DNA from: Entoloma clypeatum | Lineage: Eukaryota > Basidiomycota > Agaricomycetes > Agaricales > Entolomataceae | DNA: 64,000 bases | NCBI GenBank assembly: GCA_963565915.1 | Contig: OY751485.1 | Coordinates: 1,612,001 to 1,676,000 of the forward strand | Direction: 5' to 3' | Shown: positions 34,382 through 47,300 of the stretch, piece by piece | Position numbering within the stretch: position 1 is the first letter of the stretch | How the letters are laid out: each line of letters starts with the position of its first letter | Notes under the pieces: model-generated | What the model was told of the DNA's origin: nothing | The model's input: only the letters and a program-made list of their open reading frames with translations | Databases searched by the model: none | Position numbers and translations under genes: made by a program

Positions 34382-35961
34382 ATGCCGTTTCAAGTCCCAG
34401 AGAAAGCTATACTGCTACCAGAGCAGCTCTCATGGTTCCAGACATCCAACGCGCACAAGGATGTTGTCTCGTACATCGAGGCGCTGAATAATTCCATCGT
34501 TGGGGTCAAGTTGACCGATGAGTGCTCAGAATCTCAGGTGAGAATCAAAAAAAAATGTCACTCTTTTCCGAGGGGTGATCTCACGACACCGACGCGTATG
34601 ATAGGGCGTAACTGCGATATTGGATATCCTCGATCGCGTCGGGAAGATAGCTGATGACACCCCAGCAGTCGAGAATTCCGCCTCGCGATTCGGAAACCCC
34701 GCTTTCAGGACGTTCTATGATAAAGTTGCCGAGGTACGTCTCTGGATTTTTGTCTTGCGATTTCAACGGTGTAAACCGTGAGGCTTGTTCGAGGCAATAG
34801 ATCGCTCCGTCTTTGCACTCCGCTCTCCCTGGGCTACCGCAGGACTCCATTGAAGAAGTGTCCGTATACTTCAAGGAATCATGGGGAAATCGCGTGCGGA
34901 TCGATTATGGCAGTGGGATGGAGCTCAACTTCCTATGTTGGCTGTTCGTTGTTTTTTCCTTCTCATAACTTCTTAACGGCGCGTTATCCCATCTGATTTC
35001 GATTCGCTAGACTATGTCTCGAGAACATTGGCATACTTCAAGAGAGCGATCATAAAGCCCTGGTGATCAAAGTTTTCTGGAGGTACGTATTGTACTGCAC
35101 TGTCTACAGGACAGCTTACCTATGCGTCTTAGGTACCTACAAGTCATGCGTGTCCTGCAGTCTACCTATTGGCTAGAACCTGCCGGGTCGCATGGCGTTT
35201 GGGGATTGGATGATTATCACTTTCTCCCGTTCCTATTTGGATCTGCGCAGCTGCGTGGTACGTTCCGTTCCCGCCTTGCTGCCACAAAGATAACTCACGC
35301 TTTTGCTAGGTCACAAATATATCAAGCCAAAGGCTATCCATGACGCAGATATAGTGGATGAATATTCAAAACACTACATGTATTTTGCTTGCATCAAGTT
35401 CATCAACTCGGTACGCTCGGCCTTCATTCCTCGTTCACCTCGAATTCATCTTGTACGTCAGATAAAGACCGCGTCCCTCCGATGGCACTCACCGATGCTC
35501 GACGACATCTCTGCCGTAAGCGTCCATTGCATCCAATTTTTTCTTCCCGAGTCCTGCTACAATCAAAAGCTAACCCGGGCTCTAAGGTCAAAACTTGGGA
35601 CAAGGTCAACTCCGGAATGATCAAGATGTACCTGGCCGAAGTCCTCAACAAGCTGCCCGTCATCCAACACTTTCTGTTTGGCTCCATTCTCCCTTACAAT
35701 GGACCCTTTCCTCCCGAGGCCCCCAACTCGTTATTACTAAAACATGCCCATGCCCATGGAGCCCGGGCGGATGGAGAGGAAGACCCGGAGGCGCACTGGG
35801 GGCATGCACATACTCTCCCAGGTGGCACCAGAGACATGGGTTGGGGTGATTGCTGTGGTATTCCTGTACCGTCGGCGTTTGCGGCTGCGAAAGCAGAGAA
35901 GGAGAGGCAACCTGGTCTTCGGCTGGAGGGAACTGGGATTAGACCTGTGCCGTTCGATTAG
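34382..35961 (+). CDS. PP2A phosphatase activator PTPA (Rrd1/Rrd2 family)
   Basis: Exons 34382..34537, 34605..34733, 34801..34943, 35011..35082, 35133..35257, 35310..35410, 35587..35961; 366 aa. A peptidyl-prolyl isomerase/activation chaperone for PP2A-like catalytic subunits. The PTPA signature [20 protein letters not shown] is complete. Also present: [20 protein letters not shown] at the N-terminus, [28 protein letters not shown], and the C-terminal [13 protein letters not shown] with R-P-V-P-F-D end. Divergent with SURF6. Rrd1 versus Rrd2 is not decided. Confidence 0.95.
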
Positions 35962-36183
35962 GGCTCTGCCAATCGACTTGGTTTCATCTGGCACTGACTA
36001 GTTATGTGGACTACACATGTACTGCATTAAGTGATACTACTCGAATGGAAAACTTCAGGATTGACTCGTCAATATTGCATGATTGGTCAACTTCATATAA
36101 GTCATACGATTGCATACACAGGCAATGTTCCATCAGGACTGTAACAATGGCTAGAAGCAAGACATCTGATACCCCTAGACATC

Positions 36184-36714
36184 GACAGCGAGAATCCAAT
36201 GTGGTTTGATCTCAATCCCAGCTTCCTTGAAGAGCGAGGTCTCTTGGAGCCGCTCGATTGCTCGTTGCGCTTCTTCGAGAAACTTTGTTTCTGTTCGAGG
36301 CTGGTGTATCCTTGTGAAAGAACGGCCATCTGGCAGGCGTATGTCAGATCATGCCCCATCTCCAATGAGAGAAAGGTAACTACATTCATTCCTGCCCGAT
36401 CTCGGTCGAATATGACGAGTCGCAGCCCTTGTATCCTCCATAAAAGAACGCCAGCTCTTTTTCCTTGTCCGATGCCATATCCTCGGTCTGGTCGTTGGAG
36501 CACGCCTCGAAAGGGAGGGGGGGTTGTGGCTGTAGAACCAGTTTGCCAGAGTCTCCTCGATTTCTGGCATGTCATCTTCCTCCAATTTCTCAGGACACGA
36601 TCCCTTGCCTTCCAGGTCTTCGTGCTTGCGACACGCGAAGAGGAGCTTCACGGTCTGGTCTTCGTTGAGGACAAAGCCATAGGCGAACTTAGCTAATGCC
36701 TGTCGATTATCCAT
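36184..36714 (-). pseudogene. Decayed copy A of a tandem unknown gene family
   Basis: N-terminus MDNRQALAKFAYGFVLNEDQ then VKLLFACRKHEDLEG aligns with copy C (38374-38949). The middle shifts frame near a C-run (36523-36529) before ELAFFYGGY. The C-terminus KFLEEAQRAIERLQETSLFK ... PHWILAVDV is again collinear with copy C. At least one frame change is needed unless an unrecognised intron removes it. Function unknown. Confidence 0.6.
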
Positions 36715-36978
36715 ACCAGCTGAGAAATGATTGATGAGCTACCCTGTCAGGGATCGTCAAAAGGGGCTACTGTATCTTACCCCAGGGTCATAATTCAAAC
36801 TCAGAAATGGGACTTGACCACTTCGGAAAACCGTGATCAAAAATTCAGAAAAATAACATAAATCCAGAAAACCGACAGAAAACCTCTCTAACTCTACAAA
36901 ACCACACTCTTTTCACCTTGCAATAATTTGTTTGATCATGGAGCTCCGATGATGAGCTACGTTATGTCCAGACTCTAT

Positions 36979-37500
36979 CTAGTGAGGTCGAGGAGGGGGA
37001 AGCCCCTGCTGCTTCGCACACACCCCACGCTCCTGAAACATTGCACAAATACTCATATGTTGTAGCGAATGCCCCTTTGCAAAGACACATGCATTGGAGT
37101 CTGGCCATTGGAGGCCCGGCCATATTTGCGTATCAGGGTTCGTCCGTCCTTGCTTGACTCTTCCAGAACGACCGTATACGTCTCCAGTACGTGATGCATC
37201 CATTCTGCACGAAGGCGGTAATCTCTTTCAGCTGCAGCGCGATGCATGGTCATAACCTTGCGGATGAGGCCGACTTTGACGCGATTTTCATGGAGAGCGC
37301 TCGTGGAGATCGCAACGTTGTGGTACAGTAGCAGCCAATCCCCAACTTCGTCAAGGAAGAGCTCCGGAGTTTTTGTTTTTGAATGAGGTCCTGGATATTT
37401 TCAAGTGCCTGCAAATTGAGAAGACGGTGCCTTCCCCGTAAAACTGCAGGTGGCCGTGAAGTTCGTAGTAACCTAACGTAACGGTCAACGCTTTTGGCGG
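36979..37500 (-). pseudogene. Remnant of an unrecognised helical protein
   Basis: Readable segments LLNLQALENIQDLIQKQK and, after a one-base shift, TPELFLDEVGDWLLLYHNVA, RVKVGLIRKVMTMHRAAAER, HVLETYTVVLEES on the minus strand. Charged/hydrophobic periodicity looks like real protein, but no start codon, domain or complete frame is found. It could be exons of a gene whose introns I could not place. Confidence 0.35.
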
Positions 37501-37689
37501 AGATACTGAGCGCGGCCGTGATCTCATCGAGCTTCCTGAAGCAATTGAAGGGTGCGCTGCTTCATATCAGTACTGTAAACCAGGGAGATAGAATTTATGC
37601 CGAAACAGCTGTATTGTGTTGCATTCTAAGTTATCGCATGACATCCTATGTATCTATGAGATGGAGAGACACAGGATCCACTGAGGGTC

Positions 37690-38190
37690 AATATCAGCTA
37701 TCTCAGCTTCTTTGAAGAGCCAGGTCTCTTGGACTTGCTTGATCGCTCGTTGCGCTTCTTCGACAAACCCCGGATCCATCAGAGGCGCTGACATACCCTC
37801 GAATCATATGTTAGATCATGCCCGGTCAACGTTCAAAAGGTACCTACAATTTTCTCGGCCCCATCTATCAACCGAATATGACTTGGGGAGTTTTCTTCAG
37901 CTGATCCTTCATAACAAATCGCCACCCCTTTCTCGCTGTACAACCCTTCCTGTCCATCAGAGTACGCTGTGAAACGGAACGGAGCTACGTCCTGGCTCTG
38001 GAGCCAATATGACAGGAATTCGTCCACCTCTAGCATGTCAGCTTCGTCCAAGGTTTCTTGCTGGGTTTCCGCCGTCTTATGTTCCGGATTGTCGCGCTTG
38101 CGGAACGCGTGCAGGAGCTTCACCACTTCGCCTTCCAAAAGGATGAAGCCATAGAAAACCCAAGCTTTTGACTAGACCCATATCAACTTC
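37690..38190 (-). pseudogene. Decayed copy B of a tandem unknown gene family
   Basis: YGFILLEGEVVKLLHAFRKR, EVDEFLSYWLQSQDVAPFRF then TAYSDGQEG and, further on, FVEEAQRAIKQVQETWLFKE ... DPQWILCLSIS align with copy C. The expected ATG (near 38188) is one base out of frame with the body. The unspliced frame stops at 37833 before the C-terminal block, so an intron at GTAGGTACC (about 37838) would have to be removed. Confidence 0.55.
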
Positions 38191-38373
38191 AAAGGACTTT
38201 CGATAAGCAGATGGAAGAAAGGGAAGGACTTGACCTATATACCCCTTTTACCACTTTGATTCAGATCGTCAAATCGGCTGGCGATGACTCAAGGTCAAGT
38301 TTCGGCAGTCCGGAGTCGCAGATTCGAAAACAGTCTTTGTGAAAATACATACATGACATTGTATACGCGTATC

Positions 38374-38949
38374 CTATCCGATGGAGAGACAGAGAATCCA
38401 CTGAGGAACAATATCAGCTATCTCGGCTTCCCTGAAAAGCGGGCTTTCTTGGACTTGTTTGATCGCTCGTTGCGCTTCTTCAAGAAACTTTGGGTCCGTC
38501 AGAGGCTGTGGAATACCCACGAAAGAAGCGCCGTCTGCATCGTTGTTGCGTATATCAGATAATGCCCCGTCTATCCTCCAAGCTAGAAGGTACCTACAAT
38601 TCTCGCGGCCCCACATTTCGGTCGAATATGAGTGGGAGTCTTCTTCGTCTTCTTCGTCCTCGTTTGATCCTGCATAACAAAACGCCATCTCTTTCGCACC
38701 CTTCGGATAGCCGTCATGGTCGTGAGAGTACACTCTGAACCGGAACGGAGCTGTGTCTTCGCCCTCGAACCAAGTGGTCATGAAATCCTCGATTTCTTGC
38801 AATTCATCTTCTGTCAAAGATGTTTGACGCAATTTTGTCGTTTTGCGGTCCGCATCGTCATGCTTGCGAGATGCGAAAAGGAGCTTCACGATCTGGTCTT
38901 TATCAAGGATAAAGCCATAGGAAAATGTAGCTTCCGACTGCTGACCCAT
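38374..38949 (-). CDS. Copy C of a tandem unknown gene family (only open copy)
   Basis: A 191-aa open frame: MGQQSEATFSYGFILDKDQI ... LTEDELQEIEDFMTTWFEGE, APFRFRVYSHDHDGYPKGAK, an acidic NEDEEDEEDSH, and KFLEEAQRAIKQVQESPLFR near the end. The family is not recognised. No signal peptide or TM segment. Predicted mixed alpha/beta, cytosolic. Copies A and B contain a possible intron where copy C reads through (RYLLAWRIDGALSDIRNN), so this segment may be spliced out. Confidence 0.55.
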   Translation of the reverse strand: MGQQSEATFSYGFILDKDQIVKLLFASRKHDDADRKTTKLRQTSLTEDELQEIEDFMTTWFEGEDTAPFRFRVYSHDHDGYPKGAKEMAFCYAGSNEDEEDEEDSHSYSTEMWGRENCRYLLAWRIDGALSDIRNNDADGASFVGIPQPLTDPKFLEEAQRAIKQVQESPLFREAEIADIVPQWILCLSIG

Positions 38950-39244
38950 AATGTCAACGACGCTTGAAGGAAGGAATTGACCGCCCCTTTTGAATGTTGA
39001 CTCGGATGGCTGAATTACATCAGCGATGACTCAGGCCGTCATTCGGACGCTGTGACGAATGCAGCCGTGATGAAGTGCCACCTGCATCGTTGATGTCAGA
39101 GTATTCCCGGGCCATCTCACTTGCTCCAGGATGCCATCAAGTATTCCGGTTCCAAACTTTCTCCTAATCTGTGTCCTATCAGACAAGGGAAGGAACGGCT
39201 TCTTTGCGTGCGAGTCGCCGACGCAGAACAAGGCTGAAATGGAT

Positions 39245-42200
39245 TCATTCTGAAAGGTCATATGGTAGAGTAACAGGGACGACAGTCACCGAGCCATCCT
39301 CTCTTCCTCTGATGATGTAGTCGTCAATGTATGCCCACACGCCAGAACCTTTCTTCTTCGAAGGGAACCATCGTGCGCCGCTTATCTCGCGCCGCTGCTC
39401 TTCGTCGACATTGAAGAATGAGGAACAATCCAACAATTCATCTGCACTAGTAGGTCGTTGACGATGGGCAATGAGGTTCCCACGTTCCTCAACCCAAAGA
39501 CGCGGGCTCTGATTATTGTGTGTGGTGAGCAGAGTCCGACGATCTGCCAGAAAAGACAAGGAAAGGATGGGTAGAAGGCTCTCGAGAATGCCAGAAGCGA
39601 TAAGTTTTTGTGTCGAGACATCCCAGAGGCAGATGACCTTGTCGCTTGCTCCAGCGATGAAAACATTGTCGGATGAAAACGCAATGTGTTCCAGTTTACC
39701 GACATTCCCTCGGAGCCTTCTGCCAACGCATAAATTCTTCCTAGAATCCCATACTCGCGCTGAATCGTCGACGAATGTTGACAGAACAAGGTTGCCATCC
39801 GGCGAAAAGCTTGTAGATGACAGGGGAGCATAAGGTAGGTTCCAGATGCGAACTGTATTTCCTTCACCAAAGGCGATCTGCAAACCATTTGGTGATAACG
39901 CAGCTTTCTGGGAGCAGGCAGAAGTGGGCTGGTCGGGAAACGGGATTGATTGGCCAGTTTTTAGATTGCGGTAAGTGAGATATGGTTTGTTGGAGGTGCG
40001 GAGTACAAGGGACTGGGCATCGGGTGAGAATGCAACAGAGTTCACGTGCCCCGAAACTTGAAATGACAGTTCACTGGGAACAAGATTGTCGTCGTCCTTG
40101 GACCAACAAGAGATGCCATGCTTGGTACCTGCGAGGACCTGCAGCCCAGGCCGGGAAACAGCCACGGAGAGAACGGGAGAAGAAGCAGACACAAGATGGC
40201 TGATTAGGCCTGTATTCGTGTCCCATAGGCGAACGGTCCCATCCGAGGAACCTGAAATGACTTGTCGGCCATCGGGTGTAAACGTGACAGATACTACAGC
40301 ATTGGTATGGCCTTCCAGTCGTGGCCGATTCAACATGGTTGGGCTCTTGACATTCCAAAAACGGACAGTTTTATCGTCAGAGCCTGATGCAATCATCATT
40401 CCATCGGGCGAGAATGCGACAGCACGGACCCAACCCTTGTGACCTTTGAAGACGGTGGTTGGTTGTGAAGTTTTGGAATTCCACAGACGGACGGTACGAT
40501 CAGAAGAACCAGAGGCAATTTTATTCCCAACAAGGGAGAACGCAACTGCTCTCACCCAATCAGTATGTCCATTAAGAGATCCGATACGTGAACCCGTTCG
40601 TGAGTCCCAGAGAATGAGAGATTTGTCATCCGATCCCGACACAAGTTGTTTTCCGGTGGGTGAAAAGGCAAAACATGAGACCGCGTCTTGATGACCTGTA
40701 AGTATCCCGGGCAGTTCACTGCCAGTCGTCATGTCCCAATGAAGATTGTGTCCAGAGAATGATGTACAGAGGTGGGATCGGTTTGACGAGAGAGATAGAG
40801 TCAAAGGTCCTGAACCACTGGGAATTAACGATTGCTGAAGAAGTGCACGCATGCGAGGAATCTCGAGCCATGAATCCACAATCATGACTCCTGATGCTGC
40901 CCGCTCCATATGATGCAAGTGCGAAGCCCAAAAGCGCAAGGCGTACCGAAGCTGCACAGACAACGATGAATATCTCTCTGATCTCCTAACTATACCGGTG
41001 TAGGAACGCCGGAACTGGTACAAACACCGCAATGCAATTTCCACCTCCGCGGTGCCTTGGTGTATGAGAAACCGATGATTAAGGTAGGGACGCGCACCAT
41101 TAATTGCGAACACTTCAGGACTGGTGATGAATTCGAAGAACGATTTATGAAGTCGCAGTACTGTCGTTCCATCTATAGCATCCGCACCAGCAACCAAAAC
41201 TGTTCGCAGTCGTCGAACAAAGTTCTGGATATCAACACGGGGACTGATCGGGGTTTTGCGAAGATCGAGCAGTTCCGCGAGGTCATCCAGACATAACGGT
41301 TCCCGCAAGACAGTGACAGCACCAACGATACGACGAAATTTCTCATAACCCCAATCCTTCGCATACTTGTTATCTTTCAGATGCAAAATCAGGCCATAGA
41401 GTGCGCTGATATCTCCTAACGCTTCACCCGTGACGGTATCCAGGACCTCTCCCAGACATTCCGTTCCGTTTTCTTCTATTTGCTCCTGCAGAAGTTTTGA
41501 GACGGTGACGGCCCAGATGAAGAGACCTGCTGCTCGAGCGGCTAACATGGCCATTCGTTCCTCCGTCGGCCACACCTCCCAATTTAGATCATTGTGCTCA
41601 ACGATCTGTGCGACTTTCCTCTTGAGGAAAGACGAAACATCATCGATGGAAGCAACGGTATGAAGGTGAACATGCTTGACATTCTCATCCTTCATGTTTT
41701 GGGCAAAGGGATTTCGAATCTCGTCTTCAGTTCGGCTCGAGATGAGAACTTTGACATTGGGGTAACGCGACAACTCTTTGAATAGGTGGGAGAATATGAT
41801 GGCTGTGTCACTAAGGCGTTTCCGGTCGGTTTCATCCAAGCCGTCAACAATAACGGCGACAGGTTGACTGGGATCCAGCTGCGAGGCAACTCCAAGCGCA
41901 TCGACAAAAAGCCGTGCAGCCTGCTCTGGAGAAATGTGATCCGTGAGGGAAGGTTTCTCCTTCAACCTATCATGGACAGCACACTCGACTTTTGGGGAGC
42001 GGTTCGCAAGTTGTCGAGCAATGGAGGGGAAATAGGAGTTGGGATCTGTAGTGTCGACATTGTTTCGATTGATGAAGAACTGTGCCCAGATCATGTCCTT
42101 GTCTTTGCAATCTCGTGCAACTGAAGCGGTGATCGCGGATTTTCCACACCCCGGCTTCCCCGTAAGCCACAAAAAATTCTGAGAATCGCAGGAGATCGAA

Positions 42201-43420
42201 TTGAGCCACTCCATAATGTCCGCAAGTACCTCGACCCTTGTGCCTTCATCGCAAGGATTCTTCCCTTGTTGATCATAGGTGGAATTGGCGACAACACGGC
42301 GGTTGAGTGTCTCTTCCAAGAAGGCACGTCGCGCCTCCGTCTGTTTCCACATTTCCATTTCACTGATAAGATATATCTATGCTTTTCATTAGGTTTGTGG
42401 TTGTATTTCTTACCATTGGAGCCTACCAGATGCTGCTGTTGTTGTCGTTTGATTTTCTTGATCTCATCCATGATACTATCTTGACGGAGCACAATCGATT
42501 TAATCGTTCCCATTATCGCGCTCATTCCGCCCGAAAGATTAATCAGCGTCAGATCCTATAGAAACGCTCATCAGGAGTAATCCCGACTCATGGAGACAGA
42601 TGCTTGCCCTGAAGAGTTCCTTTGCATCTGCAACACGGGTTTTGAACTCGTCAATCTCCTTCCCTATCATCAACCCGTTGCGGATTTGAGACCATCGGTT
42701 GTCATTCTGGGCTGAGAGATTAACAAGTAGAAATTTGACCTATTGCCAACACTCACGAGTCTCGTTTTGGCCCATAGGCAAATTTCATCAACTACAACCC
42801 TACCAGATTTTAGGTGAGCTCTGGGCCTGTAGGCACACAAAGGTCAAGCACTTACCGCATCTTCCTTAGATTTCGCCACACCATCCATGTGAAGTTGTCT
42901 TTCTGACTGGATTCAAAAGCTGACTTCACATCGCTGATCCAGGATACCACTGTCTTCGAGAACTCGTAGACGCTTGATTTGACCCTGCTGACCGTCTGAA
43001 TACAGCTGAGTGAAAATTGACCATCCGTGACAACCAACGGACTTACGACCCCGAGTTTGATGAGGCAGGCTAGAGCTTTGACGAGACCGCGGGCAGGAAA
43101 GGGACTATCTGGAATGACCTCAAAAAATTCTTTCCCGGCTTCAAGGTGGCGACAAATTTTGTCTAATGTACGATCAAGTGTTGTTTCGGGATGTTGGAGG
43201 GAATACTCGGAAAGTAGTTCAAAGAATTTGTCGTCGAGGTCCCATTTCTCCCATGGTGGATATGCTGATGCCCCGTTATTCTAGAGTCGAATGCTGAGCA
43301 TCTCACTCTGACAAAAAGAACAAGGAGAGATACGGGCGATATCTTCCAGAACCTGTTGGGCAGAGTCATGGTGTCATCTGAGAGGCATCTGCATCGCCTC
43401 ATGTTGAACGACATGTTGTG
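39245..43420 (-). CDS. NACHT-WD40 NLR-like protein
   Basis: Main exon 39245..42340; upstream exons predicted at 42427..42555, 42608..42706, 42758..42827, 42856..42995, 43047..43280, with a tentative first exon to ~43420. Phases agree for all but the first. The NACHT ATPase (main exon residues ~45-220) has Walker A G-K-P-G-C-G-K-S, Walker B V-A-V-I-V-D-G-L-D-E and sensor V-L-I-S-S-R-T. A winged-helix-like region follows, then ~9-10 WD40 blades; the first four are regular (GSDDKSLILWDS, GSSDRTVRLWNS). The N-terminal helical exons match fungal STAND proteins, not HET. Fungal NLRs act in non-self recognition and programmed cell death. The intron at 42556-42607 appears to be GC-AG. Confidence 0.85.
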
Positions 43421-43578
43421 AACACATGACTGCAATAAGCGCTGGCGCGATTGAGTCATATATGTAAGGGCCTTTGTCGGAGGCTACAGGGCGAGTTTCC
43501 ATCCTGTTTGACTGTTGAGATGAGGAGAATGAATCAGGCTAGTTCATACGGTTATGAAGCACAACTTACCAAAAGTTA

Positions 43579-44007
43579 CTAAATGCACAGCAAACTGCTC
43601 TTTCGCTTTGGGTGAAGATATCGACAGAATTCGACAGATTCGTTGGCTGCTTTGAGGTTGAAACTCGCGTCAGGGGAAGGTTGAACTGAACGTCGATCAG
43701 CATCCGAAATCGCGTCGATTGGAGTAGAGTTAGGCACGTTCAGTGCGTAACGAGAGTTTCCGAGGTCGGTGATGATGGAAATCATCGGATGAGGGGGATT
43801 CGGGCTTTTGTTCAGACACGTCTCCTCCCTTTCCTTCTGCCACATTTGACTCGGGCTTCCCTTTATCTTTCTGGCGGCTGGGTACTCTTCTCCTTCTAGT
43901 CCACTGGCTATGTGTACCCCTTCGGCATTGAACTCTCCACAACTCGACTGTTCACTAGAAGAACCCCCATGAGAAGATGAATTGGAATTTCGAGGGGGAA
44001 GGTTCAA
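43579..44007 (-). CDS. Hypothetical ORF upstream of the NLR gene, weak
   Basis: 142-codon open frame on the NLR strand, Ser/Asn/Glu-rich (SSSHGGSSSEQSSC near the start, ending KRKSSLLCI). It might be a leading exon of the NLR gene, whose homologues often begin with Ser/Gly-rich sequence, or non-coding. No independent support. Confidence 0.25.
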   Translation of the reverse strand: MNLPPRNSNSSSHGGSSSEQSSCGEFNAEGVHIASGLEGEEYPAARKIKGSPSQMWQKEREETCLNKSPNPPHPMISIITDLGNSRYALNVPNSTPIDAISDADRRSVQPSPDASFNLKAANESVEFCRYLHPKRKSSLLCI

Positions 44008-44315
44008 GTTGGGGATCGCATGATATCCCCTGCGATATCTGCTGCTGAGGCTGCCTCAAACATCGTGCGTGAATTCCCTGCATGGCCATGGAACACTGCC
44101 GTAGCACACGGAATTGCGTGCTATCTCCCTCTGGACCCAAGCGCTGGGGGTACTTGATTATCACTCCAGCGCCAACTTCCACGCACCTGCCTCGCGCTGG
44201 CCGCGTGGGCATAGCCCGAGGACATTGGCCCAATCGTTGCCAGTCCCTGAGACGGCTTGTATCTCGAAGCTGTAAAAGACCCTCGCCGCCGGCCTAGTCG
44301 TCCCCCCTCTGCCCC

Positions 44316-47300
44316 ATGGCTCAATACATCAGCAATAGATCTACCGAAACCACCAACCGTGTCCGCGCAGAGCCTGCCCAAGGACACAGGCCTCTTACTC
44401 CACCAGCGCCCGGGATCGCAGAGTTTGCCTCCATGGTTGAGGAATCTCTTCCACTCGCCTTCGAAGATAGCCCCCCAGATTCCCCGATTTCTATGACGTC
44501 GGAGGGTGAGACTCCATGGTCATCAGCGACTTCACTGGTGCAACAAGGATCGGCGGGCGAACGACAGCATGCCCTGCATGAACTCCTCTTGTCAGAACGG
44601 ACATACGCCTCAGATCTAGCGCTTATCAGAGACGTCCACATACCCTTGGCACTTGGTATGTTCCCTAGATCTGTTTGCATCTCGTCCAATTGTGTATACC
44701 GTCTACAGGTCACCCAATACTACTGAACGGATCATCGCCATCAACTCCCTCACGACTATCTACATGTACAATCTCCTCCGTATTGACTATATTATCGACC
44801 TCTTCTACTTCTAGTCTCCATGGTGCAATGTCGATAGATGATGTTCAGATCATTTTCGGTAACATAGCAGAGCTGGCCGTATTCTCGGATCAGTTTTGCG
44901 ACACACTCGAACAAGCCCTCATGTTAAATGAAAGCGAAGAGCAGGAAGAAGATCATATAGGTGCTCTTTTTCTTCAACTCGTGCGTCATCTGTTTTTTTG
45001 CGGGATCAGGGAAAAAAAGACGACCGACTAGCGAATAGATACCCGAACTCGAAAAAACCTATGATCGCTACGTCAACAAACATCCAGCCGCACTCGCCCA
45101 CTTGCGAGCCCTTCCACAAACACCCGCCCTCGCGTCCTACCTGACCCAGACCCAAGCCCTCGCCTCCTTCGACTCGTACGCTTGGGACCTCCCCTCCCTC
45201 CTCATCAAGCCCGTCCAGCGCCTCCCTGAATACTCTACCCTCCTCGGTGCCATCATGAATGGGACACCCGACACGCACAGCGACAAGGAAAACTTCAGGC
45301 GAGCGTGCACGAGGATGGAAGAAGTCGCGTACAATATCAGAGAAGGACGGCGGCGGCCTGCGGCCGTGGAAGACCTGCCGACGTCCAAGGAGAAACCGGT
45401 CAACGTTGGCGTCGCTGCGAGGGCCAAGGGTGCGAATGGAGAGACGGTGGTGGACAACATGCACAGAGAGTTGAAGCGTGCAGAAGTTTTTTCCCAACAG
45501 TTGGGGAAGACTATCGTCGATTGGGCTAGAATGACGTCAAATGTCATGCGCAGCCTGCGAGCATGGGCGATCGGGTTCGGGAAGGTCGCTGGCCTGTCTG
45601 AGGAGCAGGGAAATGGGGCGTTCGATGCATTTGTAGGGGTAGTAGATGCACATCTGCTACCCTTGTGCCACCAGCTCGAAGCAGACGTGAATGCGAAATT
45701 GTTGAAGGAGCTGGCGTATCTTTTGATGATGATGAATCAACCGCTCAAGCTGCTGGCATCTGTAGCACATCCATCGGTGACGAATGCGACCACAAAGAAG
45801 CGGCCTCCGCCTGCGTCCCTATCTGTTTCGACCAACCACCACGCACTGAGGGCCCAGCTTGTCGCAGAATTACCCGCATATTTAAAACTGCTGCACCGAG
45901 GGTTGGAAATTCAGGTGAGAAGGCTGGCGCAAATCCAGGCCGAGTTTTGGCGTAATGTAAGGGATCAGTGGGCAGACCTGTGGAGGATGCTGGGGGTAAG
46001 GGGACACATAAATGCTGAGTATGCGACGATGGAGATGTGGCAGGGCAGGTGGCAGAATGTGAATGAGGTTATAAAGGACTTGAAAATTACGCGGCCGGCG
46101 GGCGGGACCGCCGCTGCAGGATCTCTTTCCCGAATCCGGCGTCGCAGTCTCGTTATGCTCGGTCGCCCCTCCGGAGATATTCCCCAGAATTCCGCGGTCT
46201 CTGTAGTCCTGGAGGATGTCGATGAGGCTCCATCTCCGCCGTCTTCTTTACTGCAGCCACAAGTGCCCATAAGCAAACGAAAGCATGCATTGCATGAATT
46301 GCTTTCGTCTGAACGGGCATATGCATCAGACTTGGCACTTGTGCGAGATATACACATACCCTTGGCAATTGGTACGTTCTCGAAACTTGCTCGGCACACC
46401 CAATTATTTAGCAGCTGCAGGCCACCCCGTACCATTGATCAGCTCAACTGCCTTGGGGCTATCTTTATCTTCATGGTCCGACTCTGCTTCTTCTAGCCTT
46501 GAGGTTTCACCAATGTCAACGGAAGATGTTCGCACCATCTTTAGCAACATAACAGAGCTCGCCCTCTTTTCAGATCACTTCTGTGATACACTAGAGCAAG
46601 CTTTGGGATCCACTCTCGACGGAGGCGAAGGGGAGGATTGGGTTGGAGCTCTCTTCCTTGGAATCGTGCGTCACCTACAACCAAAGAGAGAAGAAAACCA
46701 ACCTCACTGACCAACGGATCAGATACCTGAACTCGAGAAACCCTACAACAACTACATCAAAAAACACCCAGCGGCCCTCGCCCACCTCCAAGCCCTCCCA
46801 CGAACTTCCGCTCTCACCTCGTACCTTAACCACACCCGAACACTCGCTTCTTTCCACTCGCATGCATGGGACCTCACCTCGCTGCTCATCAGACCCGTCC
46901 AGCGCCTCCTGACGTACTCCCTCCTCCTCCGCGCCATCGTGGACGAGACTCCCGACACCCATGGCGATAAGGAGAATCTTAGGCGAGCGCGAATTAGGAT
47001 GGAAGAAGTTGCCCACAACGCCACTGAAAGCCGGCGGCGAGCTGAGATCGTGAAGCAGGTGCTGATGTCCAAAGAGAAGGGCGTCAAAGTTGCGGCTATC
47101 AACCTCACGCGGATGAAGTCCCTGCGGCACACCGCGAGAAAGGCCCAGGACGTGCGCGTGAATGGCGAGGCGACGCTGGTGGAGAAGATGCGCATGGAGC
47201 TGAAGCGGGTAGATATGTTAGTGCAGCAGCTGGGAAAGAAAGTTGTGGACTGGGCCAAGATGACGGGGAACGTCGTGCGGAGCCTAAGGTTATGGGCAAT

